Positions 44,588 through 53,134 of a stretch of DNA of 64,000 nt are shown here, piece by piece. The notes beneath the pieces are model-generated. The model was not told the origin of the DNA. It worked only from the letters and a program-made list of their open reading frames with translations, and made no database searches. The stretch comes from Mucilaginibacter pineti (GTDB taxonomy: Bacteria; Bacteroidota; Bacteroidia; Sphingobacteriales; Sphingobacteriaceae): contig NZ_FNAI01000016.1 in assembly GCF_900101875.1 (NCBI RefSeq), forward strand, positions 62,001-126,000, given 5' to 3'. How positions within the stretch are numbered: position 1 is the first letter of the stretch; the number at the start of each line of letters is the position of its first letter. The translations under genes and the position numbers were made by a program.

Positions 44588-45872
44588 TGATACTCTCCTT
44601 CTTAGGTTTCATTAGCAGGCTTTGGTATAGTTCGATATGCTTTTTCCCTATAACCTCCTCCGAAAAAACGTCTATAACCGTTTGGCGGGCCTGTTTTTGC
44701 AATTGTTGCCTGTCGGGATGTTTTATCACCCACTCCATACCTTCAGCAAAGCTCTCTGCCGAACGATAGGTAGCCAGATAGCCATTGTATCCATGCTTAA
44801 CCATATCGGGAATACCACCCGTGGTAAAGGCAATTACAGGGGTGCCGCAGCTAAGACTTTCCATTACCGTATAAGGCAGGTTATCTTCCAGCGAGGGGAT
44901 CAGAAAAGCGTCGGCGGCAGCGTAGTGCATGGCCAGTTTTTCATCGTTATTAATGGTACCCAGGAAGGTGGTTTTAAAAGGAAAATCGGGCACGTCTTCG
45001 TCGTTTTTATTGCCGAAAATGACCAATTCTATGTCGTCAGCATCCGTCAGCAGGGCGTCAGCAAGCAAAGCCATACTGTCAAGCAGGTATTGAGTGCCTT
45101 TATGCAGGTCTTTACGCGATGGCATAAAGCCGCTCAGGAAAATAAATTTATCCGTTGGCAACCCGGACTGTTGTTTAGCCAGTTGTTTATCGGTGGGTTT
45201 AAAAATATCTGTTTCTAAAGTGTTAGGGATATGATGCACCGCCTTGCCCTGCATCAAACTGCTGGCGTTAACCGAAGTCTGCATCCAGGTGCTGGGTGCG
45301 GCAATGGCAAAATTCAATACCTCGTAAGCCTTATGTTTTTGCTGCCAGATGCGGTGCGAAATATCATCAGCAGCAGCATTGATGAGCAGCGGACAGTTAC
45401 CGCATGCGCGCTTGAAATGATCGCAAGTGTAGCGTACGTGGCAGCCGCCGGTAAAGGCATTGCTATCATGAAAAGTCCACACCACGGGTTTCCCGAGTTG
45501 GGCAATTTCGGCAAGATGTTTAGGGTCCAGAAAACCGTGATTGATCCAGTGCAGGTGGATGATATCGGCAGCCTTAACATCGGGATGGTTAATAACCGAC
45601 CTGCCGAACCATGCAAATGAAAACGGTGTTTTCATTAAAGGTTTTAAAAAACGTTTGGCCAGTATCCGCTCCAATATTATTGTAAACGCGGTGTATGATT
45701 TTTGGAGTTTATTTTTGTTAAAAGTACCTATTTGCGGATTTTTCCCAAACTTATAGTGCACCACTATTTTTGAATCGACACCCTGACTTATCAACGCCCG
45801 ATTAAGGCGCATACAGCCCCTGCCGGCCCCGCCATTGCCATCATAAGTATTCAGGTGCACTACTTTTAACAT
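44580..45872 (-). CDS. Glycosyltransferase family 4
   Basis: A 430-residue GT-B enzyme. The N-terminal VVHLNTYDGNGGAGRGCMRL is a donor-site loop of GT4, and the C-terminal half has the retaining-enzyme motif IPSLEDNLPYTVMESLSCGT with a following PVIAF and GGIPDMV. It probably uses a nucleotide sugar to extend a polysaccharide repeat. The downstream GT2 gene overlaps it by 8 nt. A TAnnTTTG motif lies 4 nt before the start. Confidence 0.92.
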   Translation of the reverse strand: MLKVVHLNTYDGNGGAGRGCMRLNRALISQGVDSKIVVHYKFGKNPQIGTFNKNKLQKSYTAFTIILERILAKRFLKPLMKTPFSFAWFGRSVINHPDVKAADIIHLHWINHGFLDPKHLAEIAQLGKPVVWTFHDSNAFTGGCHVRYTCDHFKRACGNCPLLINAAADDISHRIWQQKHKAYEVLNFAIAAPSTWMQTSVNASSLMQGKAVHHIPNTLETDIFKPTDKQLAKQQSGLPTDKFIFLSGFMPSRKDLHKGTQYLLDSMALLADALLTDADDIELVIFGNKNDEDVPDFPFKTTFLGTINNDEKLAMHYAAADAFLIPSLEDNLPYTVMESLSCGTPVIAFTTGGIPDMVKHGYNGYLATYRSAESFAEGMEWVIKHPDRQQLQKQARQTVIDVFSEEVIGKKHIELYQSLLMKPKKESINV

Positions 45873-45876
45873 GCTT

Positions 45877-45884
45877 CAAAAATA
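45877..45884 (-). promoter_or_regulatory. TAnnTTTG motif directly before the GT4 start
   Basis: The minus strand reads TATTTTTG and ends 4 nt before the ATG of the GT4 gene. No -33 TTG is seen. As with rlmN and purQ, this would give a leaderless transcript. Confidence 0.3.
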
Positions 45885-45961
45885 CATTATTCATTTAAAC
45901 CTATATATTTATAGTGCAGGAATGCGCAAATTAAAATAACTAACCTGTTACACCATAAATA

Positions 45962-46444
45962 ATGAACGGCATATATAAAATCGAACAAGAAAAAATAAAA
46001 CAGGTAGCGCTACGGGCTATAAAAAAGGTGATTTTTATTTTGTTGATTGTAATGGTGATAGGTACCATACCTGCTATGCAACTAATGGCAAGAGAAGGAA
46101 AACCGGAAAACCATATACCCTCTATGCTGTATTCCTATTTTTTTACTATACCCGTTTTCGGCCTCATATTGTGGCTTGCCTATAAAAACTTGATAAAGCA
46201 TTTTAGTGGTCCCTTACTGGAAATTAACGACAATGGAATTTATAAATGGAACAGTGGCAAAAACCCTAATGTATTTATTAGCTGGGCCGAAATAACAAGC
46301 ATCGAAGAAAAAAAGCATAGCTTACTAATAAAAACTTCAAAAGCAAGCGGCTGGAGTGGTACGGGATTAATAGATATTCCTAAAGAATTGGAAGGATATG
46401 AAACAGTAAAAAATACAATTAACCTTAAAGCCGGCCGAGCTTAA
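45962..46444 (+). CDS. STM3941-like protein: two membrane helices plus PH-like domain
   Basis: A 160-residue protein. The N-terminal third has a cytosolic helix followed by two membrane helices (about residues 22-44 and 60-80), and the C-terminal 75 residues form a beta-rich domain with INDNGIYKW, VFISWAEITSIEE and LLIKTSKASG segments. The design fits the STM3941 family of PH-like membrane proteins, whose function is unknown. It is the only plus-strand gene inside the minus-strand glycan block and converges on the next glycosyltransferase gene with 3 nt between stops. Confidence 0.65.
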   Translation: MNGIYKIEQEKIKQVALRAIKKVIFILLIVMVIGTIPAMQLMAREGKPENHIPSMLYSYFFTIPVFGLILWLAYKNLIKHFSGPLLEINDNGIYKWNSGKNPNVFISWAEITSIEEKKHSLLIKTSKASGWSGTGLIDIPKELEGYETVKNTINLKAGRA

Positions 46445-46447
46445 TCA

Positions 46448-47347
46448 TCAGGCTACCTTTTGCTTTACAAAACGTACCGCACGTTGCCATAGGTTGCCTT
46501 TGCGGTGCGCCAGGAAATGTTTAATAGCGTTATAGGCCTTTTCGTTTTCGGTAATTATATCAGGAAATTTCTTAACGGGCTGCTGCGAGATATGCACATC
46601 GTACATATTTTCGCGGTTGGAGTGTACCCCGGTACCATCATGCCCTATATTATTGATGAGCGAACGTGCGGGGTTAAGCGTTAAACCGCCTTTTAAAAAT
46701 ATGGAGGCATACCAGCGGATGGCCCAGGAATTATTTTTCCCGGCCTTAAATTCCTGAATTTGTTTCCAGAAATTCATTTTACCTTCTATGGAAAAACGGA
46801 GGATACCCAGCGTATCAAACCGGGCAATCAGCTTATCAATATCGGGTTCAAAGCTGTTCCAGGCGCGGGCCCAGGTTGCCCAGCCCCAACTGCTGGCGGC
46901 CCGGTAAAAAAAGGATTCGGGCAGCTCTTTTTCTTTGAGGTTATACATATAGGCACCAATGTGCATCACCTTTTCTTCGGTGGCGTAGCGGGTAAGCGCC
47001 TCATTAAAATATTGCAGGGTGTAGGGCGATGACAGCAAATCGTCCTCAAAAACTATTACTTTGCCATACTCATAAACCAATTGGGTAACACCGCTGATGA
47101 TGGATTCGGCCAGGCCGAGATTATGATCGCGCAGGATAACTTTTACGGTTTTAAAGCCCGTGGTTTCTTTTGCTATTTCGCGAACCTCGTTAACTTTTGC
47201 CTTATCGGCATCTGTTTTAGGGGCATCGCAAAAAATATACAGTCGGGATTCATCGGCAAGCGTATTTTTTTGCAAATGAATAATGGTACGGCGCGTATGA
47301 TCTGGCCGGTTATAAACAAATAAGGCAATTGGGGCAAGTTGCTGCAT
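46448..47347 (-). CDS. GT-A glycosyltransferase
   Basis: A 299-residue enzyme with a GT-A donor fold. The N-terminal IALFVYNRPDHTRRTIIHLQ and the DXD-like VIVFEDDLLSSPYTL are close to GNT-I-like glycosyltransferases. The central SSWGWATWARAW motif is common to a Bacteroidota glycosyltransferase group. It lies 15 nt downstream of a methyltransferase gene on the minus strand, and the pair probably modifies the same glycan. Donor and acceptor are unknown. Confidence 0.87.
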   Translation of the reverse strand: MQQLAPIALFVYNRPDHTRRTIIHLQKNTLADESRLYIFCDAPKTDADKAKVNEVREIAKETTGFKTVKVILRDHNLGLAESIISGVTQLVYEYGKVIVFEDDLLSSPYTLQYFNEALTRYATEEKVMHIGAYMYNLKEKELPESFFYRAASSWGWATWARAWNSFEPDIDKLIARFDTLGILRFSIEGKMNFWKQIQEFKAGKNNSWAIRWYASIFLKGGLTLNPARSLINNIGHDGTGVHSNRENMYDVHISQQPVKKFPDIITENEKAYNAIKHFLAHRKGNLWQRAVRFVKQKVA

Positions 47348-47362
47348 TTATCAGGAAAAAAA

Positions 47363-48136
47363 TCAGAATAACTCGGGTTGCTGGCTGGCTTTTTTACATA
47401 GAACGGTGTAAGCGTTTGCAAATTGTTCGCTCACCTTTTTTCCCATCAATTTACTTAAAGTCTGTTTCACGGTAAACTCGGCCGCTATACGTATATTCTT
47501 CAAAAGGCTTTTGGATTTCTTTTGATTAACGTACATATTAAACCTGGTTACCTCGGGCTCAATCATTGATGTAAGATCATTTTCTACCTCCAAACCCTCG
47601 GTGCTTAGCAGGTAGCGCAGGGATGTTGGGGTGTATACATTAATGTGGCCGTAAGCCAAAAAATGTTTAATGCGGGTATCAACCCCGGCTTTATAATCTC
47701 TCGGTACTTCAATAACGCAGCGGTGGGCTACTCTTTTAAGTTCGCGCAGCAGCATACGTTCATGTTCTACATGTTCCAGCACGTGTGAGAGGATGATAAG
47801 ATCGAAGCTATCATCGGCAAAGGGTAGTTTATAGCCATCAAACACCTGCACCGATTTAAGATTTTTTATCTCCCGCGATTGGATATATTCCACCCCGCTA
47901 CCTGAGATCTCTACCGCATAGTACTCGGGTGCAAAGTTTTTATCAGACAGGTATTTTAAAATACTGCCGTCGCCGGCGCCAACCTCCAGTACATTTTTAA
48001 AGGTAAGCCCCTTGCATACCTCAATAATATGCTCGGCTTTATACCTGGCCCCCAGCATTCGCCAGGCCTCATCGTGCTTTTGATAAAATTGATCGTATGC
48101 GGTTTTAAATTCGCCGCCTATAATTGATTCCTGCAT
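47363..48136 (-). CDS. Class I SAM-dependent methyltransferase
   Basis: A 257-residue methyltransferase. The SAM-binding motif I VLEVGAGDGSILKYL, the acidic loop YYAVEISGSGVEYI and motif IV FDLIILSHVLEHVE are visible. The C-terminal part is unlike ubiquinone or rRNA methylases and is probably specific for a sugar or lipid. It is upstream of the GT-A gene by 15 nt and therefore likely methylates a surface glycan. No fixed substrate can be named. Confidence 0.85.
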   Translation of the reverse strand: MQESIIGGEFKTAYDQFYQKHDEAWRMLGARYKAEHIIEVCKGLTFKNVLEVGAGDGSILKYLSDKNFAPEYYAVEISGSGVEYIQSREIKNLKSVQVFDGYKLPFADDSFDLIILSHVLEHVEHERMLLRELKRVAHRCVIEVPRDYKAGVDTRIKHFLAYGHINVYTPTSLRYLLSTEGLEVENDLTSMIEPEVTRFNMYVNQKKSKSLLKNIRIAAEFTVKQTLSKLMGKKVSEQFANAYTVLCKKASQQPELF

Positions 48137-48231
48137 TTAATACGAAGGTAAATTTTATTATTTAATTTCTTTAGCGATTAAGTGTTTTGCCTTTGTGAAG
48201 AAACGCACCGCTTTTGATAGTCACTTCCAAG

Positions 48232-48326
48232 TTCCCCTCTTGAGAGGGGGCGAGAAGGAATTGTGAAATGGCAGGGGTGTGTTCTGCGGCAAGAAACACA
48301 CCCCTCCGCCCCTCTCGAGAGGGGAA
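48232..48326. repeat. Nested GC-rich palindrome, CCCCTCTTGAGAGGGG family
   Basis: The ends TTCCCCTCTTGAGAGGGG (48232-48249) and CCCCTCTCGAGAGGGGAA (48309-48326) are each near-palindromic and also pair with each other. An inner pair AGGGGTGTGTT (48273-48283) / AACACACCCCT (48295-48305) is a perfect 11-bp stem. It has no ORF and lies between the methyltransferase and a GT2 gene. Confidence 0.85.
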
Positions 48327-48366
48327 TCGCACAAGGCCCTGGCTTTGATATTCGTCATTCTGTCCG

Positions 48367-49377
48367 CTAATACTTATCGGCGCTTACCTTGCCCAATTTA
48401 CCGGCAAGGCCGTCATTTACCGCTGCAACCAGTTTTTTATATTCTTTTTGTTTTGAGCTGATGATGCTTACTAACCATAAATAAGCCAGGTACAATCTTT
48501 TATTAAGGTTGAATGTGGCTTCGGATCGCACGGCTACCTTTGAATAAAAATACATCCGGTTGCGCACTGCGTAATAGTTCCTGAAACCCCAAAGATCCAG
48601 CAGGTGCGAATGAAATGGTTTCTGCTGATAATTTATCCCCTGCGACATATCGATATCAATAACCTTACATGCCGGGACCAGCCAAATAGTAGCTCCCGAC
48701 TGGGTAATCCTATACGTATATTCCGAATCATCTACATAAACAAAAAAACGTTCATCGGGATAGCCGATTACTTTTATGAGCGCCCGGTGCATAAGCAAAC
48801 CACCATAGGGTACGTAAGGCATCATGGCTTTATCCTGGTATGGCGCATTTTTTCCAAACCTGTCCTGCTGCTTATATTTCCGGTTGTTGAGGATGTTGAA
48901 CGCACTGAAGCCCATGAAATTGTCGGGTACCAGGTAGTAGCGGGCGGGGTTTTCGCCGCGAGCTATTTTTACGTGGGGCAGCCTGTCTTCGCGTAAGCAA
49001 TAGAGGGCTTTTTTATCATCGGGTTGGTTTATTTGCTCCCACTTGGCAAGCAGACCGCTAAGTGCCTGTTCGTCGGGCAAGTTATCATCATCCAGCAGCC
49101 AAACCATATCGGCACCGGTATTATTATAAGCGTATTCAATAGCCTTCTTATATCCTCCTGCCGAACCTTCATTTTGGGCATTGGTTAACACGGTAACACG
49201 GTTATCGCCTAAACCGGTAACGTTGGCAGCTACGCTGTAGGCCGAAGCGTTATCAACCACAACAACCTGCGTTACCTGTTCAAACCCAAGCACACGCTTT
49301 AGCACCTGCTCTAAAAATTGCCACCTATTTGCATAGGTAACAGTTAACACACACACTTTATATTTTATATTTGCCAT
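48367..49377 (-). CDS. Glycosyltransferase family 2
   Basis: A GT-A enzyme of 336 residues from the ATG at 49377 (MANIKYKVCVLTVTY); an upstream in-frame ATG at 49398 adds seven residues and cannot be excluded. It has VVDNASA after the first beta strand and the donor-site LLDDDNLPDEQAL, then a DXD-like FFVYVDDSEYTYRI. The C-terminal half is unusually long for GT2 and includes KPFHSHLLDLWGFRNYYAVR, as in rhamnosyl- or galactofuranosyl-type transferases. Donor is unknown. It faces away from the flippase. Confidence 0.88.
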   Translation of the reverse strand: MANIKYKVCVLTVTYANRWQFLEQVLKRVLGFEQVTQVVVVDNASAYSVAANVTGLGDNRVTVLTNAQNEGSAGGYKKAIEYAYNNTGADMVWLLDDDNLPDEQALSGLLAKWEQINQPDDKKALYCLREDRLPHVKIARGENPARYYLVPDNFMGFSAFNILNNRKYKQQDRFGKNAPYQDKAMMPYVPYGGLLMHRALIKVIGYPDERFFVYVDDSEYTYRITQSGATIWLVPACKVIDIDMSQGINYQQKPFHSHLLDLWGFRNYYAVRNRMYFYSKVAVRSEATFNLNKRLYLAYLWLVSIISSKQKEYKKLVAAVNDGLAGKLGKVSADKY

Positions 49378-49432
49378 TGAATGTTCCAAAATTATCATTT
49401 TACAACAAACAATACAGCGGTTAATAAATTGA

Positions 49433-50908
49433 ATGGGAATAATTAAGCAACAAACTATTAAGGGTTCCCTTTATTCGTATCTGGGTGTATTTATTGGTTT
49501 TTTAACGGTAGTTATCATTCAGCCCCATTCATTAACTAAAGAACAAATAGGGCTTTTAACTATATTAACTTCGTTATCATTAATGTTTGCCCAGTTTTCT
49601 ATATTGGGTTTTAACGGTACTGCAAGGTATTTCCCCTACTTTCGCAGCGAAGAAAAGAAGCACCACGGCTATTTATTTTTGGCCTGCATGGTATCATTAC
49701 TCGGCACCATCCTTTTTGTTTTATTGGCCTGGATTTTTAAAGATGAGCTGGTGGGGCGGAATGCTAAAACTGTTCTTTTTGAAGATTATTACTGGTACCT
49801 GATCCCGCTTACCGTTTTCACGCTGTTTTTTAACGTTTTTGACCTCTATGCCCGTTTGCTCTATAACATGACTACCGGACTGATACTGCGCGAGTTTACC
49901 AAACGGATATTTATATTGGTACCACTTATACTTATCTATTTTCATTTGGTGAGCTTTAACACGTTCATGCTGCTATGGCTTACTGCCAATATTATTACAA
50001 CGGTACAAATAGTAATAAGGCTGATAAAAGACAAACACTTTTCACTTAAACCCAACTTTGAATTTTTAACAAAGGATATGGTGAACAAGCTGGTGGGTAT
50101 TTGCTTTTTCACCATACTAACCGGTACATCACCGCTGATCATTCAAAATATTGACAATTTGCTCATTTCCAAGAAACTGGGGTTGGATAATACCGGAGTT
50201 TACGCCCTGGCCTTTAGTTTCGGGAGTATTATTTCACTGCCTTCACGCTCGTTGTACAACATCGCTTATACTATTGTTGCCGAATCGTTTAAAACAAATG
50301 ACCTAAAAAACATCAGTACGGTTTATGCTAAAAGCTGTATTAACCAGATCATTAGCGCCTTATTCATATTTATAGTAATGTGGGCAAGTGTCGACAATAT
50401 TTTCGCCATAGAACCTGCCGGTTTTAAGGCAGGCAAGTATGCCATTTTTTTCGTGAGTTTAGGTTACTTTATTGACTCGGCCACAGGCATAAACCTGGTA
50501 ATACTGGCTACATCAAAATATTTCAGGTACGAGGCGCTGTTTAACCTGTTGTTGGTGCCCGTTATTATAATTGCCAATATAATCCTGATACCCATGTACG
50601 GCATCACAGGTTCGGCAATAGCATCGGCATTAACGTATTTTATTTTTAACCTGTTCAGGTATATATTTATATGGGTTAAATTCAAAATGCAGCCGTTTAC
50701 CATCCAGTGCCTGCTGGCGCTTATTACCGGTGTAGGCGTTTATTATTTATCTGTTTGGGTAATACCACACCTGCAAAATTTTATTATTGATACCATTGCA
50801 CGCACCGCTTTTATCACTGTGCTTTATTTGCCGGCGGTTTATTTCATGAAACTATCTGAAGATATTAATGGAATTATTGATGGGTTAGTTGCTAAGGTGA
50901 GAAGGTAG
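49433..50908 (+). CDS. Oligosaccharide flippase (MATE/MOP superfamily)
   Basis: A 491-residue polytopic inner-membrane protein with 12-14 predicted helices. It opens with IKQQTIKGSLYSYLGVFIGF, the usual start of the polysaccharide-export family, and has the expected layout to the C-terminus. It probably flips the glycan built by the neighbouring transferases. It is transcribed divergently from the GT2 gene, with about 35-55 nt between starts, so both may share one regulatory region. A terminator and a palindromic element follow. Confidence 0.88.
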   Translation: MGIIKQQTIKGSLYSYLGVFIGFLTVVIIQPHSLTKEQIGLLTILTSLSLMFAQFSILGFNGTARYFPYFRSEEKKHHGYLFLACMVSLLGTILFVLLAWIFKDELVGRNAKTVLFEDYYWYLIPLTVFTLFFNVFDLYARLLYNMTTGLILREFTKRIFILVPLILIYFHLVSFNTFMLLWLTANIITTVQIVIRLIKDKHFSLKPNFEFLTKDMVNKLVGICFFTILTGTSPLIIQNIDNLLISKKLGLDNTGVYALAFSFGSIISLPSRSLYNIAYTIVAESFKTNDLKNISTVYAKSCINQIISALFIFIVMWASVDNIFAIEPAGFKAGKYAIFFVSLGYFIDSATGINLVILATSKYFRYEALFNLLLVPVIIIANIILIPMYGITGSAIASALTYFIFNLFRYIFIWVKFKMQPFTIQCLLALITGVGVYYLSVWVIPHLQNFIIDTIARTAFITVLYLPAVYFMKLSEDINGIIDGLVAKVRR

Positions 50909-50935
50909 GTATTTTAAAGTTAGCAGCCTTTCCCA

Positions 50936-51045
50936 CTTCCGCGAGGTTAACGCAGCGTAACTCGTGGTTGATATGGTGTAAGCCTCCGGCTTACCTCAGC
51001 TGCAAGCTGAAACCATGCGCCCCACGAGCTGCAAGCTCGCGGGAG
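50936..51045. repeat. Multi-hairpin palindromic element
   Basis: An outer arm CTTCCGCGAG (50936-50945) pairs with 51036-51045 with one mismatch, and an inner stem CTCGTGG/CCACGAG (50961-50967, 51022-51028) pairs as well. Within them are three mini-hairpins: GTAAGCC-TCC-GGCTTAC (50978-50994), CAGCT-GCA-AGCTG (50997-51009) and GAGCT-GCA-AGCTC (51026-51038). The third overlaps the outer arms, so the folds compete. No ORF. Confidence 0.75.
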
Positions 51046-51078
51046 GTTGCAGTATCCCAAAAAACTTCCCCCAACAAA

Positions 51079-51115
51079 AAAGCCCTCCGGAAATAATCCG
51101 GAGGGCTTTGTATTT
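51079..51115. terminator. Bidirectional terminator between flippase and typA
   Basis: AAAGCCCTCCGG (51079-51090) and CCGGAGGGCTTT (51098-51109) form a perfect 12-bp stem with a 7-nt loop. T-rich DNA follows on the plus strand and A-rich DNA precedes it, giving a poly-U end in both directions. It ends both convergent genes. Confidence 0.92.
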
Positions 51116-51134
51116 TTATTTACTTACCTGGTGA

Positions 51135-52946
51135 TTATTGGTTTGTAAATTTCTTAGCGTTAATACGGCGTTCGTTTTCGTTAAGGAATATTTTACGTAA
51201 ACGGATGCTTTGCGGGGTTACCTCAATGTATTCGTCGGCTTGTATGTATTCCATTGATTCTTCTAACGAAAATTTGATAGCAGGCGCTATACGTACGTTG
51301 GTATCGCTACCTGATGCACGCATATTGGTTAACTGCTTGCCTTTGGTTAAGTTAATAACCAAATCGTTATCGCGGATGTGCTCGCCTAAAACCTGTCCTT
51401 CGTAAACATCAACTCCCGGATCTATGTGGAAACGACCACGATCCTGTAATTTATCAATTGCGAAAGCAGTGGTTTTACCAGTATCCATTGATACCAATAC
51501 ACCATTTAAACGACCAGGGATAGTACCTTTCCAAGGCTCATATGCTTTAAAACGGTGAGCCATAATAGCCTCGCCACCGGTAGCGGTTAATACGTTGTTA
51601 CGTAAACCTATAATACCGCGTGCAGGGATATCAAACTCAAGGTGTTGTAAGTCGCCTTTTGGCTCCATGATCAACAAATCGCCTTTACGTTGTGTTACCA
51701 GCTCAATAACTTTACCGGCTACTTCGCCTGGTACATCAACAATAAGGGTTTCAACCGGCTCGCATTTAACACCGTCAATTTCTTTAACGATAACCTGCGG
51801 CTGACCAACCTGCAATTCGTAACCTTCGCGACGCATGGTTTCAATTAATACAGATAAGTGAAGGATACCACGGCCATAAACCAGGTATGAATCTGGTGAT
51901 TCGGTTTCAACAACCTTAAGCGCCAGGTTTTTCTCCATCTCTTTGTATAAACGATCGCGCAGGTGGCGTGATGTTACAAACTTGCCTTCTTTACCAAAAA
52001 ACGGTGAAGTGTTAATGGTGAACAGCATGTTCATGGTAGGCTCGTCGATTTTTATAACGGCCAGTTGTTCTGGTTTTTCAAAATCAGCAATGGTATCGCC
52101 AATATCGAAACCTTCAATACCAACTACGGCGCAAATATCACCGGCGTCAACCTGGGTTGCTCTTACTTTACCCAAACCTTCAAAAGTATAAAGTTCTTTT
52201 ATACGTGATTTTTGGATAGTGCCATCGCGTTTTACCAACGATACCGGCATGTTTTCTTTAATAACACCACGGGCAACACGGCCTACAGCAATACGACCAA
52301 CAAAAGATGAATAATCTAATGAAGTGATCTGCATTTGCAAAGTACCTTCGTTAATAGGTGCCGGCGGAATGTTTTCCAATATGGCATCCATTAAAGGGAA
52401 AATATCTTCGGTAGGTTTTTTATAATCGGTGCTCATCCAGCCTTGTTTTGATGAACCGTAGATAACCGGGAAATCCAGTTGATCTTCAGTTGCTTCAAGG
52501 TTGAAGAACAACTCAAATATTTGTTCGTAAACTTCTTCCGGACGACAGTTTTCTTTATCAACCTTGTTTACAACCACAATTGGTTTTAAGCCTAAAGCCA
52601 AAGCCTTTTGGGTTACAAAGCGTGTTTGAGGCATGGCGCCTTCAAACGCATCGCAAAGTAATAATACGCCATCGGCCATTTTCAATACACGCTCAACCTC
52701 ACCACCAAAATCGGCGTGACCAGGGGTATCAATAATGTTGATTTTAACGCCTTTATACATTACCGAAACGTTTTTTGAAACGATGGTAATACCACGCTCA
52801 CGCTCCAGGTCATTGTTATCAAGTATCAATTCACCAGTGTCCTGTCCTTCACGGAAAATGGCGCAACTGTGTAAAATTTTGTCAACCAATGTAGTTTTAC
52901 CGTGGTCAACGTGTGCGATGATCGCAATGTTTCTTATTTTTTGCAT
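51135..52946 (-). CDS. typA: Translational GTPase TypA/BipA
   Basis: A ribosome-binding GTPase important for growth at low temperature and for 50S assembly. The 603-residue protein has G1 AHVDHGKT (11-18), G3 DTPGH in DTPGHADFGGEV, G4 NKVDK, followed by EF-G-like domains II, III and V and the BipA-specific C-terminal domain (RGIIGLRNNVLTATGGEAI region). Length is normal for the family. It has its own promoter-like element upstream and stands alone. Confidence 0.98.
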   Translation of the reverse strand: MQKIRNIAIIAHVDHGKTTLVDKILHSCAIFREGQDTGELILDNNDLERERGITIVSKNVSVMYKGVKINIIDTPGHADFGGEVERVLKMADGVLLLCDAFEGAMPQTRFVTQKALALGLKPIVVVNKVDKENCRPEEVYEQIFELFFNLEATEDQLDFPVIYGSSKQGWMSTDYKKPTEDIFPLMDAILENIPPAPINEGTLQMQITSLDYSSFVGRIAVGRVARGVIKENMPVSLVKRDGTIQKSRIKELYTFEGLGKVRATQVDAGDICAVVGIEGFDIGDTIADFEKPEQLAVIKIDEPTMNMLFTINTSPFFGKEGKFVTSRHLRDRLYKEMEKNLALKVVETESPDSYLVYGRGILHLSVLIETMRREGYELQVGQPQVIVKEIDGVKCEPVETLIVDVPGEVAGKVIELVTQRKGDLLIMEPKGDLQHLEFDIPARGIIGLRNNVLTATGGEAIMAHRFKAYEPWKGTIPGRLNGVLVSMDTGKTTAFAIDKLQDRGRFHIDPGVDVYEGQVLGEHIRDNDLVINLTKGKQLTNMRASGSDTNVRIAPAIKFSLEESMEYIQADEYIEVTPQSIRLRKIFLNENERRINAKKFTNQ

Positions 52947-52971
52947 GAAAAATGCTCTTCTAATTTTGGCG

Positions 52972-52979
52972 CAAAGGTA
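52972..52979 (-). promoter_or_regulatory. Probable promoter -7 element for typA
   Basis: The minus strand reads TACCTTTG, an exact TAnnTTTG match, 25 nt upstream of the typA ATG. A TTTA lies 19 nt further upstream in place of the TTTG -33 box, so it is one base off consensus. Confidence 0.5.
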
Positions 52980-53134
52980 CGTTTAATATATTAGATTTTA
53001 AAGCATTGTCAAGTTATATAGAAGATTTTGTGCGATATGATGGGTAAATGACATTTGCAAGGCATCATTAAAAGGCTGATGGGCAGGTATAAGGATTGAT
53101 TTAGTCCCACTAAATGCCTTTTATATTCAATCAC

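Noticed and set aside
45231..45620. 129-residue plus-strand ORF within the GT4 gene
   Set aside because: Antisense to a well-supported glycosyltransferase; no motifs.
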